Positions 22,999 to 34,727 of a stretch of 64,000 nt of DNA are shown here, piece after piece (positions within the stretch are counted from its first letter, which is position 1; the number at the start of each line of letters is the position of its first letter). The stretch is taken from assembly GCF_000516985.1 (NCBI RefSeq), contig NW_006917101.1:1178001-1242000 (forward strand). The letters run 5' to 3'. Below the pieces are notes generated by a model. That model saw only the letters and a program-made list of their open reading frames with translations, made no database searches and had not been told where the DNA came from. This DNA is from Pestalotiopsis fici W106-1 (taxonomy: Eukaryota; Ascomycota; Sordariomycetes; Amphisphaeriales; Sporocadaceae). A program made the position numbers and the translations under genes.

Positions 22999-25958
22999 CT
23001 AGCGCTGGTAAGGATGGTAGCCACGGTTGCCTCCCCGTCCACCACCACGGTAGTTGGCGCCAGGCTTACCAGCATTCTTTGGACCAGTTGGAGCGTTCGG
23101 CGGAGGGGCAGCGTTGGGGTCGGCAGGCGAAGGGCTTTGATGTCCTCCACCTCTATTGCGGTTGAAGCCTCCGCGGCCGCCTTGGTTATAGTTCGGCTGG
23201 GGGACATCGTCATACATGCCCTCCCAAGACGTTGGATCACCACCGGCGTGGCCACCGCCGCCGCCGCCGCCGCCACCACCACCACCACCACCCATGCCGT
23301 AGCCGCCTCCCTGATATCCACCGCGGCCACCTCGTCTGCCACCACGACCTCCAAACATCTGTTGCTGATTACCGAATTGCTGCTGTTGGTCGTTGCCCTG
23401 GCCACCTTGACCCATCTGGTTGCCCATCTGGTTCATTTGGTTTTGCATTTGTTGCATCATTGCCGGGTTCATGCCTTGGCCGCCGTTCTGGGCCATCATC
23501 TGCATTTGCATCATTTGCTGCATCATTGCTGGGTTCATCATGCCCATTCCCATGCCTCTACTCATGGCAGCCTGCTGCTGCATCATGGACATGTATTGTT
23601 GCATCCTTTGCATGTACTGAGCCATGACCTGGGGCGTCATGCCACTTTGGTTCATCTGATTTTGCATCTGGTTCTGGTTGCTGTTCTGGTCATCGAAGCC
23701 AGGCTTTTTGCCGAATTTGCCGCGGCCGCGTGAGGCCTCCTCCTCCTGCATGTTGTTCCTGGGCTGAGCCTTCTTGACTTCGATAGGCTTGCCATTGATG
23801 GACAAGACTTGGCCAGGCAGTGTACAATTGTCTACACCAGCTTCACTCTCAAACGTGACGAATCCAAAGCCTCTAGGTCTGCCGGTATCTTTGTCCATCA
23901 TGAGGGTAGCATCGACAACGCGACCAAACTGGGCAAAATAATCCTTGAACTCAGCCTCTGTTGTGTCTTGGCTGACGCCGCCAACAAAGATCTTGCTCGT
24001 CTTCTCTTGCTCATCACGTGGGATAGCTCTCTTGGGATCAATCTACACAACCAGTTAGTTTGTTTGTTCTCAAACATTTGGATACAAATGCCACGGTGAG
24101 CCATACAATTTTTCCATCCAAGTAATGTTCTTTGACCATGACTGTATTCACGTTCTTGGGGTCCTTGAAAGTCAAGAAACCAAAACCTCGTGATCTGCCG
24201 GTAGCACCATCGCGCATGACGGTACATTCAGTGACTTCACCGAATTGGGAAAAGTAGTCACGGAGAGATTCTAGACAAGTCAGCAACCCCTTTTGCTCAA
24301 ATCTGTAATTAATAGGTTTGCGCTTACGATCAGTCGTCTCCCAATTCAGGCCACCAATGAACATCTTTCTGTGAACGTTACATCGTCAGTTATACATCAC
24401 ACGCTCGTCAATCTGTGCTAATTGAGTCTGCAGAAAGCATGGAAGAATCCAGAAAGCCAAATAACTTTATCCAGCACTCGCGCCTCAAAAGATTTTCTTG
24501 CATCCGCGTTCTTGGTGAATGATCCAATCAAGATCCGTCTCCTTGGCACATAGCACGGCCAAAGATCACAAGAGTCCGTGTATCCAGACAGCTCTCTTGA
24601 GCGCGCTTTCGTGTGATATCCGCCAGGTTGAAGATAAAAATCAAAGCTTGTAGCCATATCGTCATCTTCGAATCCAATCTGGCCTTCATGCCGAACCAAG
24701 CACGGGCTCCTCCACTTGTGATGAAGCCTTTCATCCCAGTTTTTGAGGGAAGCTTGCTCCATGGATGGAAGGTTCAGGGTACGATTGGGGCGGCTGCGGC
24801 TGACAATGGATGTACCGCCAGGCACAGCGAGGGCGGGCCACAAACAGCAATTCCCACTGGAAGGCGGCTACTGCAGCGAAAGCCACGATGATGAAGTTGT
24901 CGAATTTTCTTGTTCTTTCCTCGTCATCTTGCTATCGTCAAGCTAGATCATGGCCTCGAGCGCTATTCGCAGCCAATCCTTGTTACAACCAACGAAGAAG
25001 TCTGACTTCCCCATGGTCCTTTATGAGCCTATGATCTGACGATGGCTATGGAGGCAGTAGAGTATCATGTACTGACTATAGTCGAAGCCTTTTTCTTTCT
25101 TCTTGGGAAGCTTTTCAGGCACCCTGAACCTTCATCGATTTGTGTGTGTTGGCTCCTCTCCAATTTTGGGAGTTTGATATTGTGTGTATGAACAAGTGAA
25201 GTAGATCGTGTCAAGACGTTGAGATATGGTCTCATCCGGCAGAATATCTCCTCGCACATCCTCCTCTTGGTATGGACAGCTAATCGATGCGTAATTTTGT
25301 GTCCAGAGCAACTGTCTTCGACCAAAGCCTGACTGCCGAGTGGAAACACCATGACCCCGACCGATCTTGACTACAGCACCACCCATAAAAGTACCAATAA
25401 TGATGACACGATGTCTTTATTCTTCGGTCACCCAGATGCAAGGGTACCTCCCGAGGCTGACGAATCGCGACTTACCCACAGAATATTGCTACAGGGAAGA
25501 AAAAACGACTTGGACTTACCCATCTTCTTTGGCACCAGGGCCCTTGGCAGAATGAAAAGTTGGAGCAGCGACAGACTCTTCTTGCTTGGGCGCAACATTA
25601 TGAGATGAACCATTTCCAAGGTTGAAATCAACTTCATCATCATCATCATATGCTTCCTCATTATCGTGGTAATCACCACCCTGACCATGAATATCTCCAC
25701 TGAAAGCGTTGTTATCATAAGAAGCATTCACTTCGGCCACGGCGGTGGCAACTGGAGCAGGCTCGTGCGATGGCTCTACTTTCTGAGTCGGGGGAGCGGC
25801 GGGTGCGGCAGCGGGTGCTGAGGGCGCGTCGTTATCATCGTAACTGTTCCCGGATTAGATGAGGTTCATCCTGGATGGGATATTTCCGAAAACGCTTAGA
25901 AGGGAAGAACTTACAGATCAGCGAAAAGATCATCCTCGAAATTCTCGTTTTCTGCCAT
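22999..25958 (-). CDS. HRP1: Nuclear polyadenylated RNA-binding protein HRP1/Nab4-like (two RRM domains)
   Basis: Five exons (25958-25915, 25843-25520, 24368-24328, 24270-24107, 24042-22999) give 538 residues. After an acidic N-terminus come two RNA recognition motifs: RRM1 from about residue 124 ([12 protein letters not shown], then [10 protein letters not shown]) and RRM2 from about 207 ([15 protein letters not shown], then [10 protein letters not shown]). The linker [13 protein letters not shown] is the conserved HRP1 inter-RRM motif. The C-terminal half is rich in Met, Gln and Asn (prion-like), followed by a long Gly run and RGG boxes. Yeast Hrp1 is subunit CF IB of the mRNA cleavage and polyadenylation machinery and shuttles with mRNA. 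Intron 2 is 1,151 nt, very long for this genome; the other introns are 57-71 nt. It is divergent from GYP1. Confidence 0.9.
23251..23293. repeat. GCC/ACC trinucleotide run in HRP1 coding sequence
   Basis: A near-perfect triplet tract that encodes a run of about 14 glycines on the minus strand between the Met/Gln-rich region and the RGG tail. Confidence 0.9.
24369..25519 (-). other. Long intron 2 of HRP1 (1,151 nt)
   Basis: The donor GTAAGT follows a Gly codon and the acceptor TCACAG precedes [10 protein letters not shown]; phase 2 is kept across the join. No inserted gene or transposon motif is visible. Cassette exons or an intronic RNA cannot be excluded. Confidence 0.65.
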
Positions 25959-27094
25959 GGCGGCGGCTGGGTCGACTGGAAAGGACAGGAGAGGTTGCAG
26001 TCGAGTAGAACACCCGTGTTTTCACCTTATCAGCGACGGCAAAGTCGGCGCTGGCAGACGCGCAAATGACCGTGTCGCACACGAATAGACGATACTATGT
26101 GTGCAGAACAGACAATTGGGAAAGTGGCCGGAAGCAAGAATTGACAGAGAAGGTGCTCAAGTTTGGGGCCGCCTGTACGTGAGGAGGTTGAGGTCGCTGG
26201 CGAGCTTGTGGTGAAGGGAAATCGCAGCCTTAGGCCTAGTCGGCAATGAAAACCTGGGGCAACAAGGATGTGATTGGCTGCTGATCTCACAGCTCAACTG
26301 TGGCTTCCAAGATTCGCGCTGGTTTTGCCAGCTGGTGGGACGCTAGCGGCAGCTGCTTCGGTGAACGTTACAAACTGGCTCATCAATGAGCGTGGCTCAA
26401 CTTGTCTCAAAGATAACCTGAAGTAGTACTTTCACATTTGTGTCCTGTTCAGTACTTGGGAATTCACAGCATTACTGCACTCAACATGTTACGAACAGCG
26501 CGTATAGTAAAAAGAAGAGAATCCCCACGTACTTATATCAAGGCAAGCACATGGGCATGACAAGGCACTGCTCAATCGCGCTACGTGTGTACTCTGTACT
26601 CCGTACATGAAAGAAGAGTGGGGCTCTACCTAGACAGGTCCCCAGCAGCATTAATCGAACTGAGATATTGCCCCGCCTGGTCGTGAGAGCAGCTGAGTGT
26701 GCAAACCGACGTCGCCAGGAGGTGGTTAACGTTTCGTTGAGCATCACGAGCTGTGCTTCAACATTATCATACCAGTGACTCCAGACAATATCAGCGTCGC
26801 ATATTGTGCACTTCGGAATTTGGTATCTGAACCATATCGGCCTCCTGGCTCCCATCGGCAAGGTTGTCCAGGTCTCAAAGAACGGGCTGGTCGCTCGCTA
26901 CCTTGTAGCGGGGCTTCCTAGACAGCTGGCTCGTGTGCTCTGTACAGTACCTTGGGCCTTGGCTTTCCACCAGCCATTGCTGCTGCGACTACCGCTGACA
27001 CCAGTCCATCCTGGAGTTCAGCATGAAATGAGGAGATAGTGTGTTCTCGGCCGTCACATAATTGCGACCTGGTCGCACAACTCCCACTCTCAAC
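25959..27094. promoter_or_regulatory. Divergent intergenic region of HRP1 and GYP1
   Basis: 1.1 kb between two outward-facing start codons. No coding frame with family features is present. Two loosely similar segments (near 26630 and 26915) share GGGGCT..CCTAGACAG. Promoter content is inferred from position only. Confidence 0.4.
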
Positions 27095-29297
27095 ATGTTC
27101 TCTTCCTCAGGCAGTGGCAAGAAGCCACCCCAGCAAGTGAGTTTATGGTTTTCCCCTGAACACGTTGTGTTTGGTCGCTGCTAACACGAGTGGATGACGT
27201 AGGAAATGGTCCAAGTCGGTATGTCTTCCAAACGAATGCTCGATCCCATGTTACCAAATCTATACGTTCAATGTTGCGCATTGGTACAAAATGGTTCCCC
27301 TTGCTGATCACATCTTCGCCTGCTTATAGATCGGTCTGAGTGAGTAATACTTCTTTGTCGGCTGAAAGATGGTAGCGCTAAGATTGCGATCAGGTCGACC
27401 TCGCCTTTCTGGAAACTCCAGCGAGAGGCAACCCCCAAGAAGACAGGTCGCGAATCCAATTTAGTGGTTGGCGCGTCGTATTCTCACGCAGATATGCTCA
27501 AGTTTGACTCTCTGTAAGCTGCCATCCCATCAACGTACTTGGGCAAAGTGTTTGCAGCTCATTATTGTCCCCGGCAGCAATGTGTCTGGCTCATCCTCGC
27601 GACCCTCCTCTTCACGGCCCTCTTCGTCGCGACCACGCACACCCCCATCTTCGACTTCGCTCAAGGGCAGAAGCAGCGACGTCAGCTCTCCGCCTCTGCA
27701 CAAGAAGGGTGGTGCTTCCTCTCCACCAATCAAGTCCTACATCAGTTTCTTGTCCAACACAAACCAAGACTGGACCGCAGACGATCCCGAGGGTGACGAT
27801 ATGTATGGTTACGATGACGATGACGGCGACGACTTTGGCCTACCGAGTTTGTCCAACATGAAAAGGAAGAATCGACGCATAGCAGCTGCACAGGGCAAGG
27901 CCACCGATCCAGGTGCCTCCTCTCCTGGCTTTGAGTCGTCGTTTGGGTTTCCCACGCGGCGTTACTCCAACAGTGCTGATATAGCAATTGAGAGGCCCAT
28001 GCCGGCATACCCAATGCCCAAAAAGAGCGAGGGGAAGATATTGCGACCCCAATACAAGGATATACTCAAAGGTAGGGCTTGTCTTGCATGGGCGCAGTTG
28101 TTCACTCTGACGTAACTTATAGATCCGGCAAACGCTCTCCATTTGATCAACCACCCCGCAATCCCAGCCAATGCATCGCAGAAAGAGATTGATGCTCTCA
28201 ACTCGCGGGTGACAAGAATAAACAAGTTCAAGAAGATTTTACAAGCCACCACCATATCCCTTCCCGACTTGCGGGCTTTGGCATGGGGAGGTGTTCCGGA
28301 GGAGGTCCGGGCCATGACATGGCAGCTGCTGTTGAGTTACTTGCCCACCAGCAGCGAGAGACGTGTCGCCACTTTGGAAAGAAAACGAAAAGAATACTTG
28401 GATGGAGTGAAGCAAGCATTCGAGCGTGGCGCCAGTGCGCCCGCAACAGGGGGTCGAGCTAGAGGCTTAGACGAAGCAATTTGGCATCAAATCAGTATCG
28501 ATGTTCCTCGCACCAACCCCCACATTGAACTTTACGGATATGAAGCGACACAGCGATCATTGGAACGAATTCTTTACCTTTGGGCAATCCGGCACCCGGC
28601 AAGTGGCTACGTTCAGGGCATCAACGACCTGGTGACTCCTTTCTGGCAGGTCTTTCTTGGTACCTACATCACGGACTATAACATCGAGAGCGGCATGGAT
28701 CCTGGGCAATTACCCAAACCGGTCCTTGATGCTGTAGAAGCTGATTCATTCTGGTGTCTGACGAAACTTTTAGACGGCATCCAAGATCATTATATCGTCG
28801 CGCAGCCCGGCATTCAACGACAGGTGGCTGCTCTACGTGATCTGACGGCAAGAATTGACGCCGATCTTGCAAAACATTTAGAGAATGAGCATGTCGAATT
28901 TATACAATTCAGCTTCAGATGGATGAATTGTCTGCTCATGAGAGAAATCAGTGTTCAGAATACGATCAGAATGTGGGATACATATTTGGTAAGTTCTTGG
29001 TCTCCTTTACCGCTGTGTAACAGTCCTAACTCTCGATAGGCCGAGGAACAGGGGTTCTCCGAATTTCATCTCTATGTGTGCGCAGCTTTCCTGGTTAAAT
29101 GGTCAGCGAAACTTGTCAAGATGGACTTTCAGGAAATCATGATGTTCCTCCAGGCACTGCCAACGCGCGACTGGACTGAGAAGGACATTGAACTGCTGCT
29201 TAGCGAGGCCTATATATGGCAGAGCCTTTTCAAGAATTCTTCGGCGCATTTGCGAGGAGGACCAAGCCGGGCGCCTTCGGGAAGTCTGCAGCTATAA
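27095..29297 (+). CDS. GYP1: TBC-domain Rab GTPase-activating protein, Gyp1-like
   Basis: Seven exons keep one frame: 27095-27136, 27203-27218, 27330-27339, 27394-27513, 27578-28071, 28123-28988 and 29040-29297, for 601 residues. Exons 2 and 3 are only 16 and 10 nt, and joining them yields EMVQVDRSESTSPFWKLQRE, a continuous N-terminal block. A Ser/Arg/Pro-rich linker and an acidic stretch precede the TBC domain (about 275-575): WGGVPEEVRAMTW, then ISIDVPRTNP with the catalytic Arg finger near 356, then SGYVQGINDLVTPF with the Gln finger near 392. Yeast Gyp1 accelerates GTP hydrolysis by Ypt1 at the Golgi. The C-terminal WSAKLVKMDFQEIMMFLQ matches the end of TBC folds. Confidence 0.9.
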
Positions 29298-31811
29298 CTT
29301 GGAGCCCCAACCATTGAACACAATCCCACTAAGTTGAATGGGCATATACGGAGCACATCGATCTACACAGTCCGGCAGCAACAACCCGTGCTTAGGAAGA
29401 TTTCTGACGGGACTTCAATTTGGCATTTGGAAAGATGCTTTAACGAAAAGAAAGCCAAGTCAGCAAGATTTGTCTTGCCAGCCAACCCCCGAGTCGAGCC
29501 GCGACTCGGTCATACTCTATGATTTTGGTCAGCACATATCCTTGCAACGCAGTTTCGATACAGTGTCTGTATAAAGACAGTCAGGAGACTAAACAACCAC
29601 ATTCGGCCAGTCACTCTATGATGCTCATTTTGGGTGCTAGGATGGACAATAGCAGATTGCCGGCTTCTTTCGGTAAACACCAATATTGGGGTAAGGTGCC
29701 AACCCCGGACTGTGGTCCTTATCAATCAATATTGTCCAACCGGTCATGCAGTGCAGGCGCCCGCAATGCGACGCCAGGAACGCGGAGGTCGGAAGCGAAC
29801 CCGGCCGGAGAAGCAGGACAATTGGAACGCCGGAAGCCGCTCGCAGTGGAGAGCACATTGAAAAGACGCCACCTGCCATCAGGAACGGCGGAATCCAGAC
29901 CTCTGGCGGTTGCACAAATCGCAGACATCGAGATCCCGGTGTGGAGAAACGCTCGATTAGTGAGACGTCGGCAAGGCCGGCCGCACTGCGCCAAAGAAGA
30001 AAGAAAGAAAAAAATCAGAACATCCGTGAACAAGGGCCCCCACGAGCTGGGCTTGCCACCTAGCTAGAGACTCTAGATCAGTCACAATATAGAGGATCGA
30101 TCCAATCCGATAAGGAGTGAAACAATATCATGACCATAACTGGGACCTAGAAGCGTGATCTAATCATTATGCGGCTACCGTCAGTTGGGGCAGGTGGAAA
30201 GGACCGCATATCCTCGGCTTACTCGCGAGTCCTGCCAATTCCGCTCCGAGCCAACCTCGTGGGGCCGCTTCGGCGCAAATTGGGAACTTATCTCTGTATA
30301 CGCAGAAACGAGGTCCGGCAAACCAATACGGGGGGCCAATTTTTTTAATTTTTTTTTTTCGCGTACCCTGGCAAACAGTGCACCGGCTGGTCGGGTCTCT
30401 CGCTACCAAGCCGGAAACAAGACGTCGAGATATTCACCTCGCGTTGAACCAAAGGGCGCGAGAGCTGCGACTTCGGCGACATGTCCAGCGCGGGTTGGCC
30501 AATTGAGTTTTGGCCGTCAACGGCGGTGTGACGCCATTTGCGCAGCATTATACGGGCTGTTCCTGAATACCGACAGGCATCTTGCACACCATTACTGTAG
30601 GGCGTGGTGTAGGGCGCAAGTTTTTGTTTCTGGGCAACCCCCCATAATCAACGTGACATGTTTTGGTGGTCGATCAACCTTTATTACCCACGCCGAACCC
30701 CGTTGTGAACCCAAATGGCTGACCCACTTATACCCGGGACGCACGCACCTGACTTTTCCCTTCGGCCCTTGGGAACGGCGTAAACGTCCAAACGCCCGCT
30801 TGAAACCGAGAGATTGGTGCTTAGCGGGGGCAGTGTGTTCGTGCTGAGATCAGATCTAGTATGCAGCCCTTGGGCTTTTGACCCCAAGCCCCTTGTTGAT
30901 AAGGCAATCAGCGGCCCAGGCAAGACGAGGAGGCATGGACACTGATCTGTTTATGATCCAAGAGTTGCCCAGCCAGCATTTCGAGGTTCACCCGCGTGCT
31001 CACATGACGATAAAGAATCTTGAGCTGCAGGCCTGGCTCATCACTGCCCGCCGGATGGGGTAGTCTCTTCCTTGGTGGTAACCAGCAACGCGGATCCGAG
31101 TGTTTTAGAATGTAGTAGTTTATTACGGAATAGAGAATGGGGTGGGCTTGCATGATGCCTGTCTGTAACCAGTCCACCTACATCCATTCGGTATTCAATT
31201 TTTACATGCCGTCGTCAATGGCTACATACATACATGCAGAACTGGGTTGAATATAGTGTACCTTGCCAGCTAGTGAACAGGTCACGCCTGGGGGTTATGC
31301 GAGACGGTGACATGGAACAGGCTCTAATATTTTCTTTTATCAATGGTATCAGAAGAATACCGGGTCTTCTAGCAGAGTCTCCGCCTAGTCGCTTCCTTGC
31401 TAGATCTTTGTCCGCCGCCGAGTCCCACCAATTCCGCACCTCATTGGCCAATGAGTCACTAGATTTTCTCCTTTGGACTTGCTTGATTTATACTTTGCAC
31501 CCGGCTTCCTGTGTCACGCTTCCCTCACTCTTTTTTTGTCACATCAGTTCTTCTACATACTACGATCAAGGAGAAGATTTTTTTTTTTAATCCCTCTCCC
31601 TGTTTCGAGTTCCCAACTCGTGGCCGTTGCAACTTTAAAACCTAAAAACTCTCTTGTCTTAACTCTGATCACTGGAGGCAAGATCAAACTAAACTTTTCT
31701 GGAAAATTCCCTAGTCCTACGCCACACACGACTGCAAGCAACCAGCAGTAAACACAGAGATAGTTTCCCAGAACCTCACGTTCACGCTAACTATCCTACA
31801 CAACCCTCAAC
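29298..31811. other. 2.5 kb intergenic region with promoter of the aminotransferase gene
   Basis: No supported gene. 29750-30060 is GC-richer but has no coding pattern. T-runs occur at 30340-30360 and 31578-31589. The last 400 bp are pyrimidine-rich and are the likely promoter and long leader of the aminotransferase gene. Confidence 0.4.
31448..31458 (+). promoter_or_regulatory. CCAAT box overlapping a Gcn4/CPC1-type TGAGTCA site
   Basis: The sequence CCAATGAGTCA combines a CCAAT box with TGAGTCA, the exact consensus of the cross-pathway amino-acid control activator (Gcn4/CPC1). An inverted CCAAT (ATTGG) abuts it at 31443-31447. It lies about 355 bp upstream of the aminotransferase start codon, consistent with amino-acid starvation control of that gene. 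Confidence 0.55.
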
Positions 31812-33145
31812 ATGGCGCCCGGGGCTATTTCCAATGTACAAAACAACGGCTCAGATGTCGACCTGACGGCAACTGCCATTGACCACAAGATGGAGGAGGC
31901 ACAGGCCAATGGCTCGTCCAACGGCTCAAAGGTGGCCTACGAGGAGCTTGATGCCTCCAAGCTCACCTACTCCTTCACCAAGTCGCCGCTGCCGGTGCCC
32001 GAGGCCGGCGTCACCAGCAGCGGCAACAAGTCCATTTGCACAGACCACATGCTGGTTGCAAACTGGAATATGGAGACGGGCTGGTCGGCCCCGGAGATCA
32101 AGCCCTACGGTCCCTTTACGATCTCACCCACGGCCTCGGTGCTCCACTACGCTACCGAGTGCTTTGAGGGCATGAAGGCGTACCGTGGTTATGACGGCAA
32201 GCTGCGCCTGTTCCGCCCGGACTGCAACGCCGAGCGCCTGCTCATGTCGTCGGTGCGCATCTCGCTGCCGTCCTTCCCTCCCAGCGAGGTCGAGAAGCTG
32301 GTCAAGGCCTTCATGGCCGTCGACGGTCCCAAGTGGCTGCCCCGTGACCGCCCGGGCTCCTTCATCTACATCCGTCCCACGCTCATTGGCACACACTCGC
32401 AGCTCGGCGTCGCCGCCCCTGCCGAGGCCATGCTTTTCATCATTGCTTCCTACATGCCCCAGATGGACGCCCCGCCGGGAGGCATGCGTCTGCACACCTC
32501 GCCCGCCGACATGGTCCGCGCCTGGGCTGGCGGCTTTGGCTACGCCAAGGTCGGCGCCAACTACGGCCCTTCGCTGCTGGCCACTTCGGAGGCCAAGACG
32601 CGCGGCTTCCACCAGATCCTCTGGCTGTACGGCGAGGAAGGCCTCTGCACCGAGGCCGGCGCTAGCAACTTCTTCGTCCTCTGGAAGAACAAGGAGACGG
32701 GCCGGACCGAGCTCGTCACCGCCCCGCTGGGCGACAAGATCATTCTCGACGGTGTCACGCGCCGCAGTGTGCTCCAGCTTGTGCGTGAGCGCTGCGCCGA
32801 TGAGATTGACGTTGTCGAGCGCAAGTACACCATTGATGAGGTGCTCGAGGCCGATGCCGAGGGACGCCTGGTTGAGAGTTTCGCATCGGGTACTGCTGTA
32901 AGTCTACTTAAGTCTTTTAATAGATCCCTTCTTTCAAAGTTTCAACTCGCTGACCATTGATATGAAAATAGTACTTTGTCTGCCCCATTTCTCTAATCCA
33001 CCACCGAGGAAAGGACGTCAACTTCCCCATGGGCAAGAAGAATGAGGGTGGTGACTTGACCCTCAAGGTCAAGAACTGGCTCAAGGACATCATGTACGGA
33101 CGTGAGGACCACCCGTGGGGTTACGTCGTCCCCGAGGAGCAGTAA
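31812..33145 (+). CDS. Branched-chain amino acid aminotransferase
   Basis: Exons 31812-32897 and 32972-33145 give 419 residues. It is a fold-type IV PLP enzyme: the Schiff-base lysine is Lys246 in GFGYAKVGANYG, and other blocks are CFEGMKAYRG, IYIRPTLIG, EAGASNFFVLWK, LDGVTRRSVLQL and, across the intron, ESFASGTA-YFVCPIS. It catalyses the reversible last step of leucine, isoleucine and valine synthesis and the first step of their breakdown. The N-terminus (MAPGAISNVQNNGS) is Asn/Ser/Asp-rich and lacks the basic amphipathic helix of a mitochondrial presequence, which points to a cytosolic, Bat2-like form; this is an inference. A Gcn4/CPC1-type site lies upstream. The coding sequence is strongly codon-biased, as in highly expressed genes. 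Confidence 0.93.
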
Positions 33146-33676
33146 ACGAGCAAACACTCCGATTGGTCCAAAAGAGACCTGGAGCAAGTTTCTCAGTAAG
33201 AAGAAATTGGCCCGCCGCAGTCGATACCCTGCCGCGTTTGTTTTTATACTTTCTTCGCCACAAAATCTTGTGTTTTTCATATTGAGCTGGCGTTCCGGGA
33301 GCATTTGCTACAATTAGACGGGGCGGAGCTCAAAACTTTCTAGTTTTCTATGATGCGAGACCCCCATTTAAAAAGCTAAGGGGTAGTTGCGACGAGTCTG
33401 TTGCAGAGTAGCTAGATTTTTATATTGAATAAAAAATCGTAAAATTCAATCTTTGATGGTTAATATGAATGGACATTAAAAAGTCTATGCAAATCTTGTG
33501 CTCGTGTGGTTATGACATAGTGTCCCTAGACATTGCTGCGGTGCCATTCCATGTGAAAACTCCATATCCTCAAGGCCTGGGTAAACGTCCATCTATCCCA
33601 GAGTTCAACTGTTCTCTACACGAGCACATAGAACAGCATATCAAAGTGCCCCTCGACGATTATTCATCTCAACCAG
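33146..33676. other. Convergent 3' region
   Basis: Between the stop codons of the aminotransferase gene and the coiled-coil gene. It has an AATAAA at 33427-33432, a candidate polyadenylation signal for the plus-strand gene. No other feature is visible. Confidence 0.45.
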
Positions 33677-34727
33677 CTACGGAAAATGTGGCTGCATTAT
33701 AGATTGTGCAAGCTGACGAGTAACATTGCCAATCTGGTTGAGAAATTCCTGTCTTGTCGTTAGCTTCTAGATAATGGTATATCATTGAGGCCTACAACTT
33801 CAGTTCGGGCCTAGAAACGTACCTTTTCGTATTTGTCGTACTCGCCAATAGTGTTCTCGCCCATCTTGTCAAGTTCTTCTTCCAATTCAGCCATAGCAGC
33901 AGCGTGTTCCGAATCGAGGTCGCCGACGGGAGGGGCCACGGTCGTGCTGTCTGCTCCATCACGGGAGGCCAATATTTCTGCCTTGAGCAGCTTGATGTCG
34001 GTATGTGCCAGGTTCTACTCGGCCCATAGCTGTTCGAGCTCCTTTGCGGTTGTATTGGCCCGTCTCTCTGCATCGGCTATCATGTCGGATATGAGCACGT
34101 CCTTCTCGCGCCGAGTTCCATTTGGACTCGATACGGACAGCGTGGTCTTGACTTCCAGGACGGATTCGAGAATGCTGGCGTGTTTACTGGAAAACTTTTC
34201 CATAGCCAGCTGTCCGGCGTGGGTTTGCGAAAGGGCTTCTTCAGTGATGTGCTCGCTGGTGGCGTCAATCTTTGTCAATACTTCGGAGAATTTGGCCGTT
34301 TGGTATTTTCGATAACTGTCTGGAGTCTTGTCAGTCCAGCGCGGTGTGGAAAGAAATCTTTCAACGCGGACATGTTGGTAGACCTCCTGAAATAGCAATG
34401 TGCAAGTGTCGACATACCTTCAATGGCCAGCATCAGAGGGGGCTCTGGAGTGCTTGGTCGCGGAGGAGGATGCTGCGGCTGCTTCTGAGCTTGGCGATCG
34501 ACAAACAGCCTCTTCCCCGGGATAGACACATTAGGTCTCTGATGTTGCGACTCGAATGGATTGAAGGATACATAGTTCTTGAGAGTACGGCGCTTGGGCG
34601 ATTTTCCACGATCCTGGTCGTCTGTTACATCTGGATCAAAGCGCCGCTTGAAGGATCTTCCAGTGCGCAACTCGAGTGGTGACGGCGGCTCCGCGCCGCG
34701 GCGTAGAGAGGGCGACGGCGACGACAT
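33677..34727 (-). pseudogene. Coiled-coil protein gene interrupted by an in-frame TAG
   Basis: Three exons are inferred on the minus strand: 34727-34418, 34319-33823 and 33748-33677. Together they make a 292-codon frame that begins MSSPSPSLRRGAEPPSPLEL, has a basic Pro/Ser-rich N-terminal third and a charged helical C-terminal two thirds with coiled-coil character. Codon 205 (34015-34017) is TAG, in the phrase LEQLWAE-stop-NLAHTDIKLLKAEIL. The same frame stays open and protein-like for a further 64 codons after it, then splices (donor GTACGT) to QIGNVTRQLAQSIM and a normal stop. So either a recent nonsense mutation, a sequencing error, stop readthrough, or a protein truly ending at 34015 is possible. 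The 98-nt intron 1 has a CTGAC branch site. The family was not recognised. Confidence 0.55.

Noticed and set aside
30185..30847. Frame of about 220 codons upstream of the aminotransferase gene
   Set aside because: It begins with TTG rather than ATG, passes through a T-run encoding FFNFFF, and has no recognisable domain; treated as non-coding.
32185..32901. Alternative-frame Ser/Arg/Pro-rich ORF inside the aminotransferase gene
   Set aside because: Composition is what a shifted frame of a GC3-rich gene gives; the PLP-enzyme motifs lie in the other frame.
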